From: Siphonodentalium dalli | Taxonomy: Eukaryota > Mollusca > Scaphopoda > Gadilida > Siphonodentaliidae | Length of the DNA stretch: 64,000 bases | Reading direction: 5' to 3' | NCBI GenBank assembly: GCA_032622095.1 | Contig: CP136063.1 | Span: 64,493,897-64,557,896, forward strand | In this document: positions 61,834 through 64,000 of the stretch, in pieces | Layout of the letters: the number at the start of each line of letters is the position of its first letter | Position numbering within the stretch: position 1 is the stretch's first letter | The notes under the pieces: model-generated | What the model was told of the DNA's origin: nothing | Seen by the model: only the letters and a program-made list of their open reading frames with translations | The model's database searches: none | Translations under genes and position numbers: made by a program

Positions 61834-63579
61834 TCATTGGGTCTTTGTCGTGGCAAGTGACACCAACAGATTTTGCCAATAAAATGAGGGATTTTCCTGC
61901 TCCGTGGGTGGTCGAGTGAACCGCAGAATGGCACAGTCCTTGAAAGTTTCTGCTCCACAGGGTGCTTTTTGGTGCGTACGTGAAAACACGATGGTTGATA
62001 CTTTCATTTTTGTTTGTATCATATATAAACGGCTGAGCTTCTGCAGCATATTGAGTGAGAAATATTTTTCCAATTCGTTCTGTATTATTATCTGGTCACA
62101 TTTTTTTACATGTACGTGACGCGAAAATGGAAGATGTTTTGTGGTGTATGATTTTAGATGCGCCTTACAGACCAGTGATGATGCTGGACATTTCTTGTGG
62201 TTGTTTGTGAAACAAGGTGTTATGTTCTGAATGGCCTTATATGCTTTTGTTACAAATTTGTCCTTATCTCGAAAAAAATTCCTGATGCGAACAAGCTCCA
62301 TTCTTACTCGGTTGCGTATACTTGACGACAGTTTCTTTACGAATGATGATTTTTCTCCCCCTAAAACTGCAGGTTTGGTAGTTAATTTCAGTTTCTGTAT
62401 TCTCTTTTGCAGGGTTCGTAATGAATGAATAAAACAAGTGAAGTGTGCTATTGGCGCTGATGTCGTTGAAAGGTCTCGGACAGTTTTCTGGAGTTGGGAA
62501 CTGGCGTCAGTTGTAACTGATTGGACGCGAACAAGACCGGCATCATTTATGGAATTTAATGATATTTTTGCCATTGAGGACTCAGTCGACGCAATTGAGT
62601 TGTCAAGTGAGACATTCCTGTTGCAAAACGAGCGTTCTGTATGTTTACACAATCTCTTTGTGCATAACTTGTTCGAAACTGACATGGCGAGCGGTAACTT
62701 TCTTGATGTATTCTGCTCTGTGACAACAGAAACTGACTGTGTAGCAGCTTCACAGCCAGCTTGTGGGCGATTATTATAAGCCGTGTCAACATAAACATCA
62801 ATGTTATTGTTTTCGGTCAGCAGATTTCGTGTACTTTGCAAGAATATCTGATTCTGTTGCATGGAAAAGGTGTTCATTTCGACAGTTTTGTCGCAGAATT
62901 TGCTGAGACGATTGGACAGCAGTGAACGGGATGGAGGTTGAATGTTCAGACAACTCAAAATAAGACATATGTCCGATGGTCCGACTTTGCTCTTGAGCAT
63001 GGATAAGAATAACCGATCATTCAGTCCACCTGCAGGTAATCCCCTTGAAGATATAGCTGATGTATCAGACAAAACACTGCGGACTCCTTCCATCTGGCAG
63101 GACACGCACTTTATTCTGGCATAAACACAAATGCCTAGTTTCTGGCAGATTGCCATTTCTGGAATTGGCCCTGGACATTTCCCGTTATTGTGAATATCAT
63201 ATGAAGCATAAGCTGAATTAATTTTGTTCAGATTCACATTATGATTTTCATACGTGCTGTCAATTTCACATTGGGTCTCATCAGGTGGCAAATTAGTGGG
63301 CCGAAGTTTCCCGGGTAGAATCCCATCACTCGCCATGTTGCATGCTTCTAAATATTCATCAGTGCGCTTGTGTCTAAGAACCGTAATTTTTTCTCCACTT
63401 CGATCTTTATCCTGAGAATTAGAATGTTGCTCAGCAGATGGTGTATTACACCATCTAATTGGCACCGTGCCATCTTTGAAACCTTGATTTCTTTTATTTT
63501 CTTTTTCATTGTGTTGGAGATAAACAAATAATTGTTCGAGTTTGTATGTAAAGAATTGGAACACCATAGAGCAAAACAA
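61834..63579 (-). CDS. Mutator-like transposase-domain protein
   Basis: An uninterrupted 581-codon minus-strand frame. Blocks in order: 'IPEMAICQKLGICVYARIKC' with 'CVSC' (about 140-160), 'AISSRGLPAGGLNDRLFLSM', 'IDVYVDTAYNNRPQAG' (first acidic site, about 265), 'SVSNKLCTKRLCK', 'VQSVTTDASSQLQKTV' (second Asp, about 355), 'HFTCFIHSLRTLQKRIQK', 'NITPCFTNNHKKCPASSL' with 'HLPFSRHV', and 'VFSRTHQKAPCGAETF'. This order matches the 'Mutator-like transposase domain' group (Pfam PF20700) as I remember it. The intact frame suggests recent activity or selection. Which residues form the DDE triad is uncertain. Start at 63577-63579 is the first ATG; the 3' end faces the His-Me ORF. Confidence 0.65.
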   Translation of the reverse strand: MFCSMVFQFFTYKLEQLFVYLQHNEKENKRNQGFKDGTVPIRWCNTPSAEQHSNSQDKDRSGEKITVLRHKRTDEYLEACNMASDGILPGKLRPTNLPPDETQCEIDSTYENHNVNLNKINSAYASYDIHNNGKCPGPIPEMAICQKLGICVYARIKCVSCQMEGVRSVLSDTSAISSRGLPAGGLNDRLFLSMLKSKVGPSDICLILSCLNIQPPSRSLLSNRLSKFCDKTVEMNTFSMQQNQIFLQSTRNLLTENNNIDVYVDTAYNNRPQAGCEAATQSVSVVTEQNTSRKLPLAMSVSNKLCTKRLCKHTERSFCNRNVSLDNSIASTESSMAKISLNSINDAGLVRVQSVTTDASSQLQKTVRDLSTTSAPIAHFTCFIHSLRTLQKRIQKLKLTTKPAVLGGEKSSFVKKLSSSIRNRVRMELVRIRNFFRDKDKFVTKAYKAIQNITPCFTNNHKKCPASSLVCKAHLKSYTTKHLPFSRHVHVKKCDQIIIQNELEKYFSLNMLQKLSRLYMIQTKMKVSTIVFSRTHQKAPCGAETFKDCAILRFTRPPTEQENPSFYWQNLLVSLATTKTQ

Positions 63580-64000
63580 TAATAAAGAATGATGTCATTA
63601 CAATACGTTGCCATGGGTGCAACAAAGGGAACTAACTTTTGACATTTCCAGGCACCTGTTGATTACTTCCCTTGGAAGGAGGGGGTGGGTTCCAGAATTG
63701 AAAATAAATATGGAATCTGCAATATGAATAACTAACTTGTAACACTGAGTGATGGAATTTTACTAGAAATAGATGCATTACATGTCTAGAATAATTTGAC
63801 TCCATGGTCTGACCTATAAGTGGTAAATCTGAGATATCCAGGTCACCGTGAACTGCAGACTGGAAATGGCTGAAATGACTATTACCCAAGGCATGTTGCT
63901 TTGTGAATAAAATTTATATCAACAATATATCCTATACATGTCATATATCAAATTAATCGCCACTACCCAAGGAACTCGGAAAATGAGTTATCGCCCAAGG
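63580..64000. other. Gene-free right edge
   Basis: No convincing ORF. The word CCCAAGG is repeated at 63885, 63967 and 63994, with contexts 'attacccaagg', 'ctacccaagg' and 'atcgcccaagg'. This may be the terminal region of a further element that extends beyond the window. Confidence 0.4.

Overview
The window is eukaryotic DNA from an invertebrate animal. It is AT-rich, has GT-AG splice sites and no bacterial-style operons, and is packed with Ty3/gypsy retrotransposons, a CR1/L2-type LINE, TIR transposons and MITEs, many of them nested. The mixture, including repeated 'aagatggcggccatttt' words, PHD/TatD gypsy elements and piggyBac-like TTAA MITEs, suggests a marine lophotrochozoan, most likely a mollusc. 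That taxonomic call is an inference. Almost every long ORF belongs to a mobile element, and most of these are broken.

Layout. 1-5846: the 3' part of a Ty3/gypsy element (A) with RT, RNase H and an integrase ending in a PHD finger, then a second reading unit with a C2H2-like finger and a TatD-type metallo-nuclease. 6524-20026: a second gypsy element (B) with LTRs, tRNA-His-type primer site, gag, protease, RT, RNase H, integrase and a 3' two-finger C2H2 ORF. B is interrupted by a foldback MITE inside the integrase zinc domain (11509-12675) and by a minus-strand LINE (about 13687-17230). 20292-26690: small MITEs, minisatellites, a 3' fragment of gypsy family E, a MULE-like MITE with 9-bp TSD, and a hAT relic. 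27745-29054: exons resembling a SAMD3-type SAM protein and a TTAA MITE made of 67-bp hairpins. 29420-33400: degenerate gypsy C. 34613-41070: gypsy D, whose gag is split by a TIR transposon (36154-39770) coding for a FEN/PIN-like nuclease with a CXC tail, itself split by an 8-bp-TSD MITE, and by a further G-run-ended MITE. 43118-48263: a psq-HTH exon, two MITEs, and a tandemly duplicated exon with a 51-bp coding minisatellite. 49121-53086: gypsy E between two 269-bp LTRs, with RT fused in frame to integrase. 53472-55440: a TATA/CCAAT promoter-like block, a GC-richer ORF, and a hairpin minisatellite. 55696-57870: exons of a SAMD3-like tail. 61164-63579: a His-Me finger (I-PpoI-like) endonuclease ORF facing an intact 581-codon Mutator-like transposase ORF.

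Functional themes. Five unrelated-looking gypsy copies (A, B, C, E and the E fragment) place a zinc-finger accessory ORF after pol, each with a pyrimidine tract plus AG just before it. This looks like a common spliced third gene. The two most unusual coding units are the TIR element with a FEN/PIN-like nuclease instead of an obvious DDE transposase, and the His-Me nuclease/Mutator-like pair. All family assignments were made by eye from motifs; none was checked by database search.
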